From positions 1,612,001 to 1,676,000 of the forward strand of contig NC_017455.1 of the NCBI RefSeq assembly GCF_000165465.1: a stretch of DNA of 64,000 nt. The letters run 5' to 3'. This document shows positions 20,101 through 27,693 of this stretch, in pieces (positions within the stretch are counted from its first letter, which is position 1; the number at the start of each line of letters is the position of its first letter). Made by a program: the position numbers and the translations under genes. Below the pieces are notes generated by a model. That model did not search any database. It was given only the letters and a program-made list of their open reading frames with translations, and was not told the DNA's origin. The DNA is from Halanaerobium praevalens DSM 2228 (GTDB taxonomy: Bacteria; Bacillota; Halanaerobiia; Halanaerobiales; Halanaerobiaceae).

Positions 20101-20327
20101 TGAATTTCTGCTAAAGCAGCAATAATATCTTCTTTTTCAGGACTTCCAAGAATTAAGGCTCTTAGATGCTTAAGTATTCTATTTTTAATTTCAGCAGTTG
20201 CTTTTTTAGTAAAAGTCATTACAATTATTTCTGAAAAATCTATTCCTTTTAAAAGTGCAGCTAAATATTCTAATGATAATCTATATGTTTTACCAGTTCC
20301 TGCACTTGCTTTAATTACTTTTTTCAT
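17172..20327 (-). CDS. addA: AddA-like helicase-nuclease (UvrD/RecB superfamily)
   Basis: Helicase and nuclease subunit for double-strand-break end processing. About 1051 residues, shorter than the roughly 1200 of Bacillus AddA. The start is ATG 20327 (GAGGTT ahead), giving MKKVIKASAGTGKTYRLS with Walker A at once. Helicase motifs in order: IVMTFTKKATAEIKNRI, ALFIDEFQDTSILQWKIL, VGDQKQSIYGWRGG, LEHCYRSDQNI, VSLMTIHQAKGLSLP and LYVALTRAENDL. The C-terminal nuclease core is YRIDRLLVD...VKIIDYKSG (Asp, Asp and Lys present). It overlaps the addB-like gene by 17 bp, so the two are coupled. I call it AddA from this pairing; RecB-like family membership is certain. Confidence 0.88.
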   Translation of the reverse strand: MKKVIKASAGTGKTYRLSLEYLAALLKGIDFSEIIVMTFTKKATAEIKNRILKHLRALILGSPEKEDIIAALAEIQPELKVEVEQLEKIYKKMILNDEDIKIYTIDAFINQIFSRGIAPFLEIYNYQIIDQKQNEKIIEELLKKILNKQKYYQKLESFLEANTARNLDPYLEFIQEIVNNAWKFMLLESETKEKLPEAEIVELFENSYQTLKEVAELKGDEFSASYFVKAARPFYEQYPDLQTKKAKKEFIYQKKDYLLNESYWSGNKLRAKKTKALKEKLEFEYNLFRKKLAVEIFNQEVIPAEKEIINFAKLVLKLYQKLKFKSGQFTHSDISNYTFKYLKNEEIDLIKNGEATSYLLDLLGGDYQALFIDEFQDTSILQWKILQPLIKNAKTFIAVGDQKQSIYGWRGGEKKLFASLAEIIEAKTERLEHCYRSDQNIINLINNFFSKLEVDWNYQPVKAVSRNKGLTEVLYGGSSAYYNTKTKKFAALAPEKQNQIEELNNKIKADLSSEIAADIKQKYQKDFAQVSVLARTAKELDLIADSLADAEIPYILENRNSLLDAPLPKALTAFLYFAANRDFYSLLKFLRSDLIKISHANFKWILKNQKEINKYFNSTQTLVTEIFNEKLEIKKILTEIKRVIDLDYEQLINYLYQKTEIVNLAADNSLALKNIYSFFEILNSFSSLKKLLKYLSENKESEELKQTKVENKEAVSLMTIHQAKGLSLPVEYFYWNPGRRGANSGTGINFYLDFDQNYQNLNNYLFIQNKYLSILDWLDYDFKAKAEKKAEMEEINNLYVALTRAENDLHLYIEAPRKIKAKAELMWAGSNYDYYEKMLLNSVQANNLLELLETETKGQALVLKNLNKNESYQLSNLNKYLKQKAVPLARNLAIEKQKYKFFQKQASGLKIAENKLQGLALHYYLENIKYNQKKEKKSAAKLLKSKYGNLLGEAKITAIIEKSNQFIEAHPEIFSKKYEVFNEYLLKAKTNLGEKQYRIDRLLVDRQNKLVKIIDYKSGSYRDPEQLKSYKEILAAKLDSDWQLETEFMDI

Positions 20328-22911
20328 TCTCTTTAACCTCCAATCTACAAATAGCCTGATAAGGACAGCGCTGACAACGACTTTTATATAAGCGCTCATA
20401 CTCACCTGAATTAAACAACTCTAAACTAAGTTCTTCTAATTCAGCCCCCAGCTTAGCTTCTTTTTCTATTTTATGGTAAGAATGTTCAAAACTTTGTTCA
20501 AAAATATTATAAATTGCTTTTCTACTAGCTGGTGCAAGTTTTTTATTATAATTTTGTCTCAGCATTAGAGAATAAAAATCTAACTGTTTTTGATCACCAC
20601 TACCAGTTTTAAAGTCAATAATAAAATATTCACCTTTATTTAATAATAAAAGATCAATTCTTCCTGAAAGATAAAAATCAATTCCTCCAACTTCAAAATA
20701 TTTTTCTAACTCTCGGTTCCACTCTGGCCATTCAACTAAAATATTAGAAAAATCTTCTGGTAAATATTTTTCTAATAAATGAGCAAAACGAATAAAAGAA
20801 CTGTCAAGACTTTTAAAAATAATTTGATTATAATAATTTAAATAATCTTTATCAATTTTTAATTCATTTTTTTTGATAGCTTTTTTAATTATCTGCTGAC
20901 GTTCAGATTCTTTGATCTGACTTGGCATGATTTTAGTTTTTTTAGCATAAATCATTAAATCTCCAAATATTTGATGTGTTAAGATTCCTAAAGTCATTAA
21001 AGAAAGTGAAGGACTTATTTCTAAATTTGGAGCTAAATTCAATAAGTGTTCTAAATAAAAGCGGTGATAACAATCTTTTAAAGATTTATATTTATAATAG
21101 CTAAAGTTAAAAGAACTACCAAAATCTTCTTTTCTAACTACTAAATTATGCTGAAAATTAGATGAATTATTTACTTTTAAAAGTGGAGTTGAATCAAAAG
21201 TAAATAAATTATTTAAAATTTCTTTTTCAGTTATTGATTTTAATTTAGAATCTTTAATTTCTAAATTAGAATTTAAAAGTAATTCCTCTAAAATTACTGC
21301 TGGAGAAATATTTTCTGTTTCATTTTCAACAGTAAAAATTACTGCTTTTTGGGAATTTAAAACATGTCTTAAAAAATAATATTTTTTTAAAATTGATTGC
21401 TTATGCTTTAATTCTAAACCATTAGCCTGCAGCTGTTTTTCACTCAAAAAGAAAAGCCCATCTTGTTTAAGAGCAAAACTTGATTGAATACAATTATTTA
21501 ATAATAATTTTTTTCTTTTTTTCTGAGCCGCTCTGTCAGATTCCAAAAAGTCTATACTTTTTTCTGTTTGAACTCTTTTAAGAGTTTTATATTTTAGTTG
21601 ATTTAAAAGTAAAGAAAACAAACCAGCACCTAAATCTGAATAATAATCCTGCCAATTATCTACTATTTTCATTTCTTCAATACTCTTTAAGGCCAATAAA
21701 CTATCGTTAAATTTTTCTATTAATTCCTGGGCTTCATTTGACAACAGCTCTCCAGCAAAATCACTTAATGATTTAATGAAACTTTTGCTAGTTTTAATTT
21801 GTCGAAGCTGTTTTAAAAAATTTAATAATTTTTTAAAAGCAGGTAATTTATTTTCTATTATATCCTGGTCTAAATAATAATAATCTTCTCCAATTAATTT
21901 TTTCAATTCTAAAAGAGATTCTGCATCTAAATCAAGCCATTTTTTGAATAATTTTTGTCCAGCTAAAGCATAGAGTTCTGGCAGTTCAAGTAAAATTTGA
22001 GAACCACTTTTTCCTTTTTGGTAAAGCTGATAAAGACTTTCTAAAAAAACATAAAAATCACTTTCCCGATAACTTTTAGTTTTAGCAAAATTTAATTTTT
22101 GGCCTAAAATTGGAGCTGCCTCTATTTCAGAAGCAGGATCTATAATTTCTGTCTCTTTTTGGCTAAGATTTAACTCATTTAATAGAGCTGTTAAGCTTTT
22201 TAATTTAGAATTATTTTTTCTTATTTCTAAATTTTGCTGAGCAAGTTTAGGTAAAGAAATTTTTGTTAAAGATAAGTTTTGTTCATTAAAATCTCCTTTT
22301 AAAAGCTGAAGATGCAGTTCAACTTGGAAATTATAACTTAATTGCTGGATTATATCTTTAAAATAGGGAGTAAATTCGAGAACATTAAAAAAATTAATTT
22401 TTTGATAATCAGCTAAAAAATCAAAATTTAAAAGTCCATTTTCTCTTAAGGTGAGTTGATCTACATAGCCTAATTTATTTAATTTTTTTTGATAATTGAG
22501 CTTTATATTTTCTAATCTTTTTATTCTCTCTTTTTGCCAATCAGTTAATTGCTTAAATTCTTGAATCTGATAATTATTTAACAAATTAAAGTAAGCAAAA
22601 AATCGTTGAGTAAACTGATGGATATCTTGATAATTATCTAATTGTAGATCTTTTTTTTGCTCTGAAGTTAAAACAGAAAATAAAATTAATACTAATTTTT
22701 CTTCTTTAACTACTATCTGCTCACTGCTAAATAAACGTTTTTTAAATTCTTTAACTGTTAAAAATAAACTCTGTTTTGTCAGGGGAGCAGGTTGATAAAC
22801 TCTAACTGCTTCTTTTAAATCCTGATAATTTTTAAACAGATAAACTTCAGCTTGTTGACTAATAATTTCTTTAAATAAATCAACTTGATAATCATAATAT
22901 TTGAAATTCAA
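20311..22911 (-). CDS. addB: AddB-like PD-(D/E)XK nuclease subunit
   Basis: 866 residues against about 1160 for Bacillus AddB. The recognisable part is C-terminal: YKSLKDCYHRFYLEHLL supplies the first Fe-S cysteine, then the nuclease core SGRIDLLLLNKGEYFIIDFKTGS, then the last three cysteines in CQRCPYQAIC. This four-cysteine arrangement around the nuclease is the AddB Fe-S fold. The N-terminal half shows no Walker A motif, which Bacillus AddB still has, so it is unlikely to bind ATP. TTG start at 22911 behind GTGAGGATGAG. It lies 16 bp after the popT-like gene and overlaps addA by 17 bp. Confidence 0.8.
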   Translation of the reverse strand: MNFKYYDYQVDLFKEIISQQAEVYLFKNYQDLKEAVRVYQPAPLTKQSLFLTVKEFKKRLFSSEQIVVKEEKLVLILFSVLTSEQKKDLQLDNYQDIHQFTQRFFAYFNLLNNYQIQEFKQLTDWQKERIKRLENIKLNYQKKLNKLGYVDQLTLRENGLLNFDFLADYQKINFFNVLEFTPYFKDIIQQLSYNFQVELHLQLLKGDFNEQNLSLTKISLPKLAQQNLEIRKNNSKLKSLTALLNELNLSQKETEIIDPASEIEAAPILGQKLNFAKTKSYRESDFYVFLESLYQLYQKGKSGSQILLELPELYALAGQKLFKKWLDLDAESLLELKKLIGEDYYYLDQDIIENKLPAFKKLLNFLKQLRQIKTSKSFIKSLSDFAGELLSNEAQELIEKFNDSLLALKSIEEMKIVDNWQDYYSDLGAGLFSLLLNQLKYKTLKRVQTEKSIDFLESDRAAQKKRKKLLLNNCIQSSFALKQDGLFFLSEKQLQANGLELKHKQSILKKYYFLRHVLNSQKAVIFTVENETENISPAVILEELLLNSNLEIKDSKLKSITEKEILNNLFTFDSTPLLKVNNSSNFQHNLVVRKEDFGSSFNFSYYKYKSLKDCYHRFYLEHLLNLAPNLEISPSLSLMTLGILTHQIFGDLMIYAKKTKIMPSQIKESERQQIIKKAIKKNELKIDKDYLNYYNQIIFKSLDSSFIRFAHLLEKYLPEDFSNILVEWPEWNRELEKYFEVGGIDFYLSGRIDLLLLNKGEYFIIDFKTGSGDQKQLDFYSLMLRQNYNKKLAPASRKAIYNIFEQSFEHSYHKIEKEAKLGAELEELSLELFNSGEYERLYKSRCQRCPYQAICRLEVKENEKSN

Positions 22912-22927
22912 AATTACTCATCCTCAC

Positions 22928-23698
22928 TTAAGTATTTTTACCAATAATCTCTAAAATAATTATTAAAATCACTCCTGCTCCAAAAGCAAAAAAACCTCTA
23001 AAATCCAGTATAGCTGGAAAAACAGCTGCTGAAGATCCTAAAATCAAGCCAGTCAGAACTACCATGATTTTAGCCTGGTGTGCTTGCAGGAGATAAGAAA
23101 AAATCCAAGCAAAAACTAAAAGTCCTGCTCCCATTCCACAAGCAAAAACTAAAAGCGTAATGATTTCAAAATTATTCACTGCAGCCAGTACCTGCTGATA
23201 TACTCCCATCAAAATTAGAAGAGTTCCACCACTAATCCCTGGTAATATCATTGCAATACTGCCAAAAAAACCAGCAGCAAAAAAAAGTATTAAACCTTGT
23301 CTATTAACTAAATTAACTTGTGATTCACTAGAAAAAAAGAAAGCCAAGCCAAATGCTAAAAGTATAATAATTAATTTTGAAAAACTAAAACTACCTATTT
23401 TTTTATAAGTAGAATGAGCTGAGCTAAGGACTAAACCAAATAAAAAGTAGTTAACAATTAAAGGATTAGATCTATAAAGATCTGTAATTACAGCTGAGCC
23501 AATAAAAACTCCTAAACCAGCTCCTAGTCCAATAAAAATAAGTTTTTTAAATTTGATATTTTTAATTGCATTAATTAAAGTCTGATAAATATTTAAAACT
23601 AAAGCTATAGTTCCACCACTAACCCCTGGCAGAGTATTAGCTAATCCAATTGGTATTGATTTTAAAAATAAAGCTAAATATGTATTTTGATCTTGCAA
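22928..23698 (-). CDS. DUF368/PopT-family membrane protein (undecaprenyl-phosphate translocase candidate)
   Basis: 256 residues with about eight transmembrane helices. Two repeated glycine-rich signatures, LPGVSGGTIALVLNIYQTL near the N-terminus and LPGISGGTLLILMGVYQQVL in the middle, show an internal duplication typical of DUF368. Members of this family (PopT) have been shown to recycle undecaprenyl phosphate across the membrane for envelope synthesis; the role here is by homology. TTG start at 23698 with GAGAGGAAG ahead. It is the first gene of a likely popT-addB-addA transcript, an association with no obvious functional link. Confidence 0.85.
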   Translation of the reverse strand: MQDQNTYLALFLKSIPIGLANTLPGVSGGTIALVLNIYQTLINAIKNIKFKKLIFIGLGAGLGVFIGSAVITDLYRSNPLIVNYFLFGLVLSSAHSTYKKIGSFSFSKLIIILLAFGLAFFFSSESQVNLVNRQGLILFFAAGFFGSIAMILPGISGGTLLILMGVYQQVLAAVNNFEIITLLVFACGMGAGLLVFAWIFSYLLQAHQAKIMVVLTGLILGSSAAVFPAILDFRGFFAFGAGVILIIILEIIGKNT

Positions 23699-23769
23699 AT
23701 AAATCTTCCTCTCTTTATTGTTCTCTCTTTATATTAATATTCAAGATAAAACCTAGTTTTACCTGCTTA

Positions 23770-23820
23770 AAAAAGAAAAAAAGCTCAAGCACCAGCTTAA
23801 ACTAGAACTTGAACTTTTTT
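23770..23820 (-). terminator. Intrinsic terminator after gloA
   Basis: 13-nt arms (23777-23789 and 23808-23820) with one mismatch, 18-nt loop, flanked by A and T runs so that it could act on both strands. It separates gloA from popT. Confidence 0.7.
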
Positions 23821-23867
23821 AATTCAACAAATTAATATATCTAATTTTAATTATTACTTAAATTTGC

Positions 23868-24251
23868 TTACCTAGCAATTATTTCTGTTCGATAGCCATC
23901 AGGATCAGTAATAAAATAATAGCCGGATGAATTTTCACTTAAACTTTTTAAGTCTCCAACCTTATAACCTGCTTCTTTGTGGCGCTGATAAGATTTTTCT
24001 AAATCATCTACCTTAACTGCAATATGACTGTAGCCATTACCAATTGTGTATGGTTCTTCTCGATCATAATTATAAGTTAACTCCAGCTCAAAATCTTCAT
24101 TTTGATCAGTTAAATAGACTAAGGTGAATTCAGCTTCCGGAAAATCTTTGCGTCTACTTTCCTTTAAATTTAATGCATCTTGATAAAAATCGATTGATTT
24201 TTCTAAGTCCATAACTCGAATACAGGAATGAACAAAATCATAATTTTGCAT
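23868..24251 (-). CDS. gloA: Lactoylglutathione lyase (glyoxalase I)
   Basis: Single glyoxalase/VOC-fold protein of 127 residues, close to the usual GloA length. All four metal ligands of the bacterial Ni-type enzyme can be placed: His8 (DFVHSCIRV), the Glu in FELELTYN, the His in GYSHIAVKV, and the Glu in YRTEIIAR. It detoxifies methylglyoxal after conjugation to a thiol; the thiol cofactor in this organism is not known. ATG at 24251 with AAAGGAG ahead. It follows pyrE by 77 bp and has its own promoter (24297-24325). It may protect against methylglyoxal made by the CoaE-MgsA fusion enzyme. Confidence 0.92.
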   Translation of the reverse strand: MQNYDFVHSCIRVMDLEKSIDFYQDALNLKESRRKDFPEAEFTLVYLTDQNEDFELELTYNYDREEPYTIGNGYSHIAVKVDDLEKSYQRHKEAGYKVGDLKSLSENSSGYYFITDPDGYRTEIIAR

Positions 24252-24296
24252 ATATAATCACAACTCCTTTATCTTTTTATTTTAATTCTGATTATT

Positions 24297-24325
24297 ATTA
24301 TAAGGATTTATAGATCAAAATGCAA
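24297..24325 (-). promoter_or_regulatory. Sigma-A promoter of gloA
   Basis: TTGCAT (24320-24325), 17-bp spacer, TATAAT (24297-24302), minus strand, in the gap between pyrE and gloA. I see no terminator after pyrE, so gloA may also receive pyr-operon transcripts. Confidence 0.65.
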
Positions 24326-24328
24326 AAT

Positions 24329-24901
24329 TTATTTTTCTTTGCTTCCAGGACGAGTAATTGCAATTCCTTCTTTACATAATTTACACTTCCCAGGCTTATA
24401 TGATTTAATATCAACTGGTAGTAATGCTTTAAAATCATAGTTAAAATTAACCTGTCCATTACTGCGGTCAACTATTGAACTTAATCCAATGATTTCAACA
24501 TCAAGTTCTTCCAAAACTGACAGCACTTCTTTAACTGAACCACCAGTTGTAACTACATCCTCGACAACTAAAACTTTTTCACCTGCTTTCAGCTCAAAAC
24601 CACGTCTAATTTTCATTTCTCCATTTTTGCGTTCACTAAAAATAGAGCGAACTCCTAACTCTTCTGCTACAGCATAAGATAAGACTATTCCACCAAGAGC
24701 GGGTCCAATTACTACATCTATTTCTTTTTCTTGCCATTTTTTTGCAATTTCAGCAGCCAGTGTTGAGGCATGTTTAGGATGCTGTAAAACTTTAGCACAC
24801 TGCATATAAACATCAGCATGTCTACCTGAACTCAAAACAAAATGTCCTTCCTGAATTACATCTGTTTCAACTAAAAGTTCTCTTATTTCTTTTTTATTCA
24901 T
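24329..24901 (-). CDS. pyrE: Orotate phosphoribosyltransferase
   Basis: Makes orotidine 5'-phosphate from orotate and PRPP. 190 residues. The PRPP-binding motif is VLVVEDVVTTGGSVKEVL; the N-terminal FVLSSGRHADVYMQC and the ERKNGEMKIRRGFEL flexible loop are also typical. The tail has a CKLCKEG cysteine pair, seen in one PyrE subgroup. ATG at 24901 after AGGAGTG. It is the last pyrimidine gene of the operon, 38 bp after pyrD. Confidence 0.95.
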   Translation of the reverse strand: MNKKEIRELLVETDVIQEGHFVLSSGRHADVYMQCAKVLQHPKHASTLAAEIAKKWQEKEIDVVIGPALGGIVLSYAVAEELGVRSIFSERKNGEMKIRRGFELKAGEKVLVVEDVVTTGGSVKEVLSVLEELDVEIIGLSSIVDRSNGQVNFNYDFKALLPVDIKSYKPGKCKLCKEGIAITRPGSKEK

Positions 24902-24939
24902 TTAATTCACTCCTGTTTTTTAATTATTTTAGAATAAAA

Positions 24940-25905
24940 TTAATGAGCAGCACCAATAATTGTACTTAAATTTTTAATTTGATGTTTAATTAAATATTCC
25001 TTAATTTCAGCAATAATTCTCAGCCCTGCTGTAGGCTCTATCATATTAATTGTTCCAATCTCAACTGCAGCTGCTCCAGCTAGCATAAATTCAATAACAT
25101 CACGACCGCTGCTAACTCCACCTAAACCTAAAATTGGAATCGATAATTTTTTATATGATTGATAAACCATTTTAACCGCTACTGGTTTTACTGCTGGCCC
25201 AGAAAGTCCACCAAAGGTATTAGCCAGAACTGGTTTTTGTTGATCAATATCTATTTTCATGGCTGAGAGTGTATTAATCATTGCAACTGCATCTGCTCCT
25301 CCTTTTTCTGCTGCTAAAGCGGTTTCTGTAATATCAGTTATATTTGGAGTAAGTTTAACTATTATGTAACCTGAATAAATTTCTCTCACTTTTTTAGTTA
25401 TTTGATAAACTTTTTCTGGAGCTGTACCAAAAACCATACCTCCACCTTTGATATTAGGACAGGATAGATTAACTTCAATTCCAGCTAATTCTTTTCTTTT
25501 TTCTAGCTTACTAGCTAAAGTTAAAAAATCTGCTTGACTATAGCCTGAAATATTAGCTAAAATAGGCAGACTATAATTTTTAGTTTCAGGCAAGACTTTT
25601 TTAATAAAATTATCTATCCCTGGATTTTCCAAACCAATGGAATTAATTATTCCAGCAGCTGTTTCTGCAATTCTAGGACTTTGATTACCAGGCTGAGCCT
25701 CTACAGTAATTCCTTTGGTTGTAAAAGCTCCTAATTGATTGATATCATAAAAATCAGCTAATGCTTTGCCATTTCCACAAGTTCCAGAAGCAGTAATTAA
25801 AGGATTTTTTAAGATTAAATCTGCTTTAATTTGAGATTTTAATTTAATACTCATATTTAAGTCATTTTCTGATGTTTTTAACTTTTCACTATTTTTAGCA
25901 GCCAC
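24940..25905 (-). CDS. pyrD: Dihydroorotate dehydrogenase, catalytic subunit of class 1B
   Basis: Oxidises dihydroorotate to orotate with FMN and passes electrons to PyrK. About 321 residues. Key segments are NPLITASGTCGNG, IINSIGLENPGIDNF, the active-site cysteine in EVNLSCPNIKGGG, and the phosphate-binding GLGGVSSGRDVIEFMLAGA. A cysteine base plus an adjacent pyrK identify the NAD-linked class 1B enzyme. GTG start at 25905 with GGAGGT 9 nt upstream, overlapping the end of pyrK by 11 bp; an internal ATG at 25854 would remove 17 residues but has no clear ribosome-binding site. Confidence 0.95.
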   Translation of the reverse strand: MAAKNSEKLKTSENDLNMSIKLKSQIKADLILKNPLITASGTCGNGKALADFYDINQLGAFTTKGITVEAQPGNQSPRIAETAAGIINSIGLENPGIDNFIKKVLPETKNYSLPILANISGYSQADFLTLASKLEKRKELAGIEVNLSCPNIKGGGMVFGTAPEKVYQITKKVREIYSGYIIVKLTPNITDITETALAAEKGGADAVAMINTLSAMKIDIDQQKPVLANTFGGLSGPAVKPVAVKMVYQSYKKLSIPILGLGGVSSGRDVIEFMLAGAAAVEIGTINMIEPTAGLRIIAEIKEYLIKHQIKNLSTIIGAAH

Positions 25906-26671
25906 TAAGTACTACCTCCCCCATCGCAAAAACTGGCCCCTCAACACAGGCTCTTTTATTTTTATTTTCATCTAATTTTGTTTGACAGCTACAGGATAAA
26001 CAAACTCCAATCCCACAGCCCATTCTTTTTTCTACAGAAATTTCTCCTGCTATATTTTTTTCTAAACAATGTTTTTCCACAGCAGCCAATAGCTTTTCTG
26101 GACCACAACAGTAGACAAAATCTGGCTTTTTTTGCAGATTAGTTAACCATAAATCTAAAGCTGTTCCTTTGATATCTAATTTCTCTTCTACAGCTGCCAG
26201 CTGATATTCTAAACCCAAGTGCTTAAACTTAGATTCAAAAAATTTCAATTCTGCTTTAGAAGCTGTTCCCAAATAAACCTTTGGCTGACTAGCTTTTAAT
26301 TTTTTGGCAAGATAATATAAAGGGGCAATCCCCATCCCACCACCAATTAAATTAAGTTCCTTATCTTTTTGAGCTAAAGAAAAAGGGTTTCCCAAAGGCC
26401 CAATCAGATCAAGTTTATTGCCAACTTTAGTTCTGGCAAGAATTCGGGTTCCTTTGCCAACTACTCGATAAACAAATTCTAATCTTTTTTCTGTCGCCTC
26501 AAAATCAAATACACTAAGTGGTCTTCGCAAAAGTGGATCAAGACTTTCATTTTGACTAATTTTTAGATTAAAAAACTGACCCGGCTGAGGAACTTGCTTT
26601 AAATTATCAAATTTTAAAACAAGTTGAAAAATATTAGGACCTACTTCCTTATTTGCTATAACTCTAAACAT
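25895..26671 (-). CDS. pyrK: Dihydroorotate dehydrogenase electron transfer subunit
   Basis: FAD and [2Fe-2S] subunit that links PyrD to NAD+. 258 residues. The FAD site is DPLLRRPLSVFDF and the nucleotide site GGGMGIAPLYYLAKKL. The C-terminal cluster ligands follow the PyrK spacing: MGCGIGVCLSCSCQT and a later Cys in RACVEGPVF. ATG at 26671 follows AAAGGAGGAG. A 104-bp gap with a terminator-like hairpin separates it from pyrF. Confidence 0.95.
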   Translation of the reverse strand: MFRVIANKEVGPNIFQLVLKFDNLKQVPQPGQFFNLKISQNESLDPLLRRPLSVFDFEATEKRLEFVYRVVGKGTRILARTKVGNKLDLIGPLGNPFSLAQKDKELNLIGGGMGIAPLYYLAKKLKASQPKVYLGTASKAELKFFESKFKHLGLEYQLAAVEEKLDIKGTALDLWLTNLQKKPDFVYCCGPEKLLAAVEKHCLEKNIAGEISVEKRMGCGIGVCLSCSCQTKLDENKNKRACVEGPVFAMGEVVLSGC

Positions 26672-26739
26672 AGTCTCCTCCTTTGAAATAAGCTAAAGTA
26701 CCTTTATTTTTAGCTGCTTTGAAATAAACTTAATTAAAA

Positions 26740-26789
26740 ATTCTCTTAAAAATACCGAATACCAAGCATTAACTGCTATGTATTCGGTA
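26740..26789 (-). terminator. Terminator-like hairpin at the end of pyrF
   Basis: Perfect 10-bp arms TACCGAATAC (26753-26762) and complement (26780-26789), 17-nt loop; on the minus strand it is followed by TTTTTAAGAG. The first arm in the RNA overlaps the pyrF stop codon. It could reduce transcription of pyrK-pyrD-pyrE relative to the upstream genes. Confidence 0.5.
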
Positions 26790-27693
26790 AGTTGAGAACA
26801 TTATTTATTTCTTTTTTCATTTTTTGAGCAGCAGCTCTAGCAGCTTGAGCATAATTTTCTGGACCTAGGTCTGCATATTCTGCTTTTCTATAAGCAAAAT
26901 TGATTCCTCGAGATGAATTAACAACTGCTCCTCTACCATTTTTGTCAAAACCAGCTTTAATATCTGCTGCTCCTCCACCTTGGGCTCCAAAACCAGGAAT
27001 TAAGAAAAAGACTGAATCTAATTGGGCTCTAATTGCTTTTAACTCTTTTGGATAAGTTGCTCCAACAACTGCTGCCAAATTAGAATATCCACTTTCACCC
27101 AAATATTGACTTCCTAGTTCCTGTAGAAAATCCGCAACTGCCTGATAAACTGTTCGGCCGTCTGCTAATTTAAGATCCTGTAATTCACCAGCTGAAGAAT
27201 TAGAAGTTCTAAGTAAAGCAAATGCTCCCTTCTTTTCATTTTCCAAAAAAGGTAGAATACCATCACTGCCTAAATAAGGATTAATTGTAATTGCATCTGC
27301 AGCTATTTTTTCTCCTTCTAAATAAGATTCTGCATAGGCTTTAGCAGTTGACCCAATATCATTTCTTTTACCATCAAGTAAAATAAGCAGTCCTTTTTCT
27401 TTAGCATAGGCTATAGTCTGCCACAAACATTCCATTCCTGGAACTGCTAGTTTTTCATAGAAAGCCATTTGCGGTTTAACAACAGGAGTCAGGTCTGCAA
27501 CTGCATCAATTAAATTTTGGTTGAATTTTAAAACTGCAGCAGCAGCTTCTTTTCGATTTGCTTCTAAGTTATCTAAGATTTCTGGTCTTAAAATATTTTC
27601 AGGCATTAAATTTAAGTGCGGGTCAAGGCCAACACAAATTCTAGAATTTTTTTCTTCAATTTTATTATGTAATTGATCAATAAAATATTTCAT
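26776..27693 (-). CDS. pyrF: Orotidine 5'-phosphate decarboxylase, type 2
   Basis: Final step to UMP. About 305 residues, the longer type 2 subfamily (ordinary bacterial PyrF is about 235). The catalytic cluster is LLILLDGKRNDIGSTAKAYAESYL, with the Lys/Asp pair; ICVGLDPHLNLMP and FFLIPGFGAQGG are also typical of type 2. I set the start at ATG 27693, because GAGGAGG lies 5 nt upstream; upstream ATG codons at 27714 and 27711 precede that site. It overlaps the 3' end of pyrC by 17 bp. Confidence 0.94.
   Translation of the reverse strand: MKYFIDQLHNKIEEKNSRICVGLDPHLNLMPENILRPEILDNLEANRKEAAAAVLKFNQNLIDAVADLTPVVKPQMAFYEKLAVPGMECLWQTIAYAKEKGLLILLDGKRNDIGSTAKAYAESYLEGEKIAADAITINPYLGSDGILPFLENEKKGAFALLRTSNSSAGELQDLKLADGRTVYQAVADFLQELGSQYLGESGYSNLAAVVGATYPKELKAIRAQLDSVFFLIPGFGAQGGGAADIKAGFDKNGRGAVVNSSRGINFAYRKAEYADLGPENYAQAARAAAQKMKKEINNVLNLPNT

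Noticed and set aside
20328-20405. N-terminal extension of the addA frame
   Set aside because: It reads through the end of addB; the Walker A motif directly follows ATG 20327, which has a ribosome-binding site.
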